This document shows, piece after piece, positions 61,984 through 64,000 of a stretch of DNA of 64,000 nucleotides. The stretch's first letter is position 1. Each line of letters begins with the position of its first letter. Position numbers and translations under genes: made by a program. This stretch comes from Sphingobium sp. WTD-1 (lineage in GTDB: Bacteria; Pseudomonadota; Alphaproteobacteria; Sphingomonadales; Sphingomonadaceae), in contig NZ_CP119127.1 in NCBI RefSeq assembly GCF_030128825.1, positions 602,001 to 666,000 of the forward strand. Reading direction: 5' to 3'. The notes below the pieces were generated by a model. It ran no database searches. It saw only the letters and a program-made list of their open reading frames with translations, and was not told the origin of the DNA.

Positions 61984-64000
61984 ATGAAGAGGTTTTTGAC
62001 GATGGTTTCTGCTGCCCTGCTGACCGGCGCTGCTGCGCCCGCCCCCGACGCGCCTGCCGACGATCCGTTCGTCTGGCTGGAGGACTGGACCGGGCCGCGC
62101 GCAATGCAGTGGGTGGAGGCGGAGAACAAGGCGACCGTCGTCACGCTGCAGGGCGATCCGCGCTATGCCGGCTATTACAGGCAAGCGCTGGCGATCGCAT
62201 CGGCCAAGGACCGGATCGCGATGCCGATGCTGATCCACGGCCGCATCTATAATTTCTGGCGCGATGCCGACCATCCGCAGGGCGTGTGGCGTTATACGTC
62301 CGAGGCTGATTATGCATCGGCGTCGCCGAGCTGGACGACGGTGCTGGACCTGGATGCCTTGTCCAGAGCGGAAGGCAGGAAATGGGTGTGGAAGGGCGCC
62401 ACCATCCTCGACCCCGAGGAACGGATCGCGCTGCTGGCGCTGTCGGACGGCGGCGAGGATGCTGTGCGGCTGCGCGAGTTCGACCTGGTCGACGGCCGGT
62501 TCGTGCCGGGCGGGTTCGACATTCCCAATGCCAAGCAGAATGCCGAATGGCTGGACAAGGATAGGCTGCTGCTGTCGCGCGACTGGGGGGCGGAAAGCCT
62601 GACCAAATCGGGCTACCCCTTCATCATCAAGACGCTGAAGCGCGGGCAGAAACTGGACGACGCACAGGAGCTGTTTCGCGGCGCGGCGAGCGACCAGCTG
62701 ATGTCGATGCCCATCCTGCTGAGCGATGGCCAGGGCAATCGGGCGGCCTTCCTGTTTCGCGGCGTCACCTTCTTCGGCAACGAGACCTGGCTGCTGACGG
62801 CGCAGGGGACGAAGCGGCTGGCGCTGCCGGCCAAAAGCCAGTTGCAGGGCATGGTCGACGGGCAGGTGCTGATCCAGACCAGCGAGGCGTGGCAGAGCGG
62901 CGGCGTAACCGTGCCGGCGGGGGCGCTGGCGAGCGTGGCGCTGAAAGCGTTGCAGGAGGGCGGGGTGCTGGCGCCCGAGATTTTGTTCGCGCCGACGCCA
63001 CGCCAGTCGATCGACAGGGTGGTGGCGACGAAGAACCGGGTCGTGCTGAGCCTCAATGACAATGTGCGCGGGCGGGTGCGGGTCTATGCGCGCGGGGCAA
63101 AGGGATGGAGCGCGCAGCCGGTCGACCTGCCCGACAATGCGACGATCAGCACGGTCGCCGCATCCGACAAGAGCGACAAGGTCTATCTGAGCGTCGCGGG
63201 CTTCCTGGCGCCGACGACATTATGGACGATGGACGCGGCCGACCCGAAACCGGTGCAGGTGAAGGCGATGCCGGCGCGGTTCGATGCGGCGGGGCTGGTG
63301 GTCGAGCAGTTCGAGGCAGTGTCGAGCGACGGGACCAAGATTCCCTATTTCATCGTCCACAAGAAGGGGATGACGCCCGACGGCAGCACGCCGACGATCA
63401 TGACCGCCTATGGCGGCTTCGAGGTGCCGATGACGCCCAGCTATGCCGCGATCACCGGCAAGCTGTGGCTGGAGCGGGGCAATAGTTTCGTGCTGGCCAA
63501 TATCCGCGGCGGCGGCGAGTTCGGCCCGGCCTGGCATGAGGCGGGCCTCAAGACCAGGCGCCAGATCATCTATGATGATTTCGCGGCGGTGGCGCAGGAT
63601 ATATTCACGCGCAAGCTGTCGAGCCCGCAGAAGTTCGGCATCTATGGCGGATCCAATGGCGGGCTGCTGATGGGGGTGGAGTTCAACCAGCATCCCGAGT
63701 TGTGGAACGGGGTGGTGATCCAGGTGCCGCTGCTCGACATGATCCGATACGAGCAGATCGCGGCCGGTGCATCCTGGGTCGATGAATATGGCAGCGTGTC
63801 GGTGCCGGAGGAAAAGGCGTTCCTCGAGAAGATTTCGCCCTATGCCAATATCCGCAAGGGGGGGACCTATCCCACGCCCTATATCTGGACCACGACCAAG
63901 GACGACCGGGTCGGGCCGCAGCATGCGCGCAAGTTCGCCGCGCGGCTGAAGGATCATGGCCTGCCCTATCTCTTCTACGAGGATACCGCCGGCGGCCATT
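61984..64000 (+). CDS. Prolyl oligopeptidase family serine peptidase (partial, runs off the window)
   Basis: The first 672 codons of an S9A-type peptidase. A short signal-like N-terminus (FLTMVSAALLTGAAAPAP) is followed by the S9 N-terminal beta-propeller start DDPFVWLEDWTGPRAMQWVEAEN. The alpha/beta-hydrolase domain includes TIMTAYGGFEVP, ANIRGGGEFGPAWHEAG and the nucleophile Ser in GIYGGSNGGLLMG. The catalytic Asp is in TTKDDRVGPQHARKFAARL, and the His in AGGH falls at the last full codon of the window. So the whole catalytic triad is visible and only a few residues are missing. Likely periplasmic; cleaves proline-containing peptides. Confidence 0.9.
   Translation, partial: MKRFLTMVSAALLTGAAAPAPDAPADDPFVWLEDWTGPRAMQWVEAENKATVVTLQGDPRYAGYYRQALAIASAKDRIAMPMLIHGRIYNFWRDADHPQGVWRYTSEADYASASPSWTTVLDLDALSRAEGRKWVWKGATILDPEERIALLALSDGGEDAVRLREFDLVDGRFVPGGFDIPNAKQNAEWLDKDRLLLSRDWGAESLTKSGYPFIIKTLKRGQKLDDAQELFRGAASDQLMSMPILLSDGQGNRAAFLFRGVTFFGNETWLLTAQGTKRLALPAKSQLQGMVDGQVLIQTSEAWQSGGVTVPAGALASVALKALQEGGVLAPEILFAPTPRQSIDRVVATKNRVVLSLNDNVRGRVRVYARGAKGWSAQPVDLPDNATISTVAASDKSDKVYLSVAGFLAPTTLWTMDAADPKPVQVKAMPARFDAAGLVVEQFEAVSSDGTKIPYFIVHKKGMTPDGSTPTIMTAYGGFEVPMTPSYAAITGKLWLERGNSFVLANIRGGGEFGPAWHEAGLKTRRQIIYDDFAAVAQDIFTRKLSSPQKFGIYGGSNGGLLMGVEFNQHPELWNGVVIQVPLLDMIRYEQIAAGASWVDEYGSVSVPEEKAFLEKISPYANIRKGGTYPTPYIWTTTKDDRVGPQHARKFAARLKDHGLPYLFYEDTAGGH

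Overview
The window is high-GC (roughly 64-65% by eye), almost entirely coding DNA of an alphaproteobacterium, most likely a sphingomonad (Sphingobium/Sphingomonas/Novosphingobium group). The grounds are overall protein character, a TonB receptor beside SapC, cupin-like and tryptophan-halogenase-like genes, candidate EcfG-type promoters (GGAAC-N16/17-CGTT), an aerobic (CobG-type) cobalamin pathway, and operons tied together by ATGA/GTGA overlaps. The genus is an inference.

Layout. (1) 1-6450 looks like the right end of an integrated element. It holds an IS21-like terminus that truncates an MgtC gene, a Ku end-joining gene, a flavodoxin-fold reductase, two different cation-efflux-type transporters, a lipoprotein, and a tyrosine recombinase. 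Next to the recombinase is a 3' fragment of a tRNA-Gly(GCC) gene, the probable attachment site. (2) 6600-17200 is a glycoside-oxidation locus. On the minus strand, from 15920 leftwards: cytochrome c, cytoplasmic TIM-barrel isomerase, MFS transporter, exported TIM-barrel isomerase, exported DUF1080 (3-keto-disaccharide hydrolase family) protein, gluconate-2-dehydrogenase subunit-3-like protein, a second exported TIM-barrel, GMC dehydrogenase, LacI regulator and an exported Dabb protein. A divergent Gfo/Idh/MocA oxidoreductase starts across a strongly dyad-symmetric operator. Together they suggest periplasmic C3 oxidation of a glycoside, cleavage of the 3-keto sugar, uptake, and cytoplasmic isomerisation/reduction. 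(3) 17200-25150 is a carbohydrate-scavenging set: GH43 lipoprotein, cupin-like, SapC, TonB receptor and tryptophan-halogenase-like protein, followed by a CPA2 antiporter.

(4) 26680-35508 is the first cobalamin operon: riboswitch, then cobG-H-I-J, cobK on the opposite strand, then cobL-E-M-B-F. (5) 35462-46085 holds mobA, a RoxA-type ribosomal oxygenase, an RluE-type pseudouridine synthase, a small lipoprotein and a complete phenylalanine/tyrosine catabolic operon (phhA, aminotransferase, hppD, hmgA, fahA, maiA, Rieske protein) divergent from an Lrp/AsnC regulator. (6) 46130-52549 is a second riboswitch-controlled operon, cobW-cobN-cobO-bluB. Its leader shares an expression platform with the first riboswitch. 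(7) 52600-64000 is miscellaneous: a gene with an in-frame amber stop behind an EcfG-like promoter, an Atm1-type ABC exporter, small exported and hypothetical proteins, a YefM-YoeB toxin-antitoxin pair, thiC with a TPP riboswitch, and a prolyl oligopeptidase cut by the window edge at its catalytic histidine.

The most interesting items are the 3-keto-glycoside locus with its operator, the paired B12 riboswitches with a shared downstream stem, the dispersed structured repeat at 37856 and 57748, the amber-interrupted stress gene, and the island boundary at tRNA-Gly. All assignments were made by reading the sequence, without database searches.
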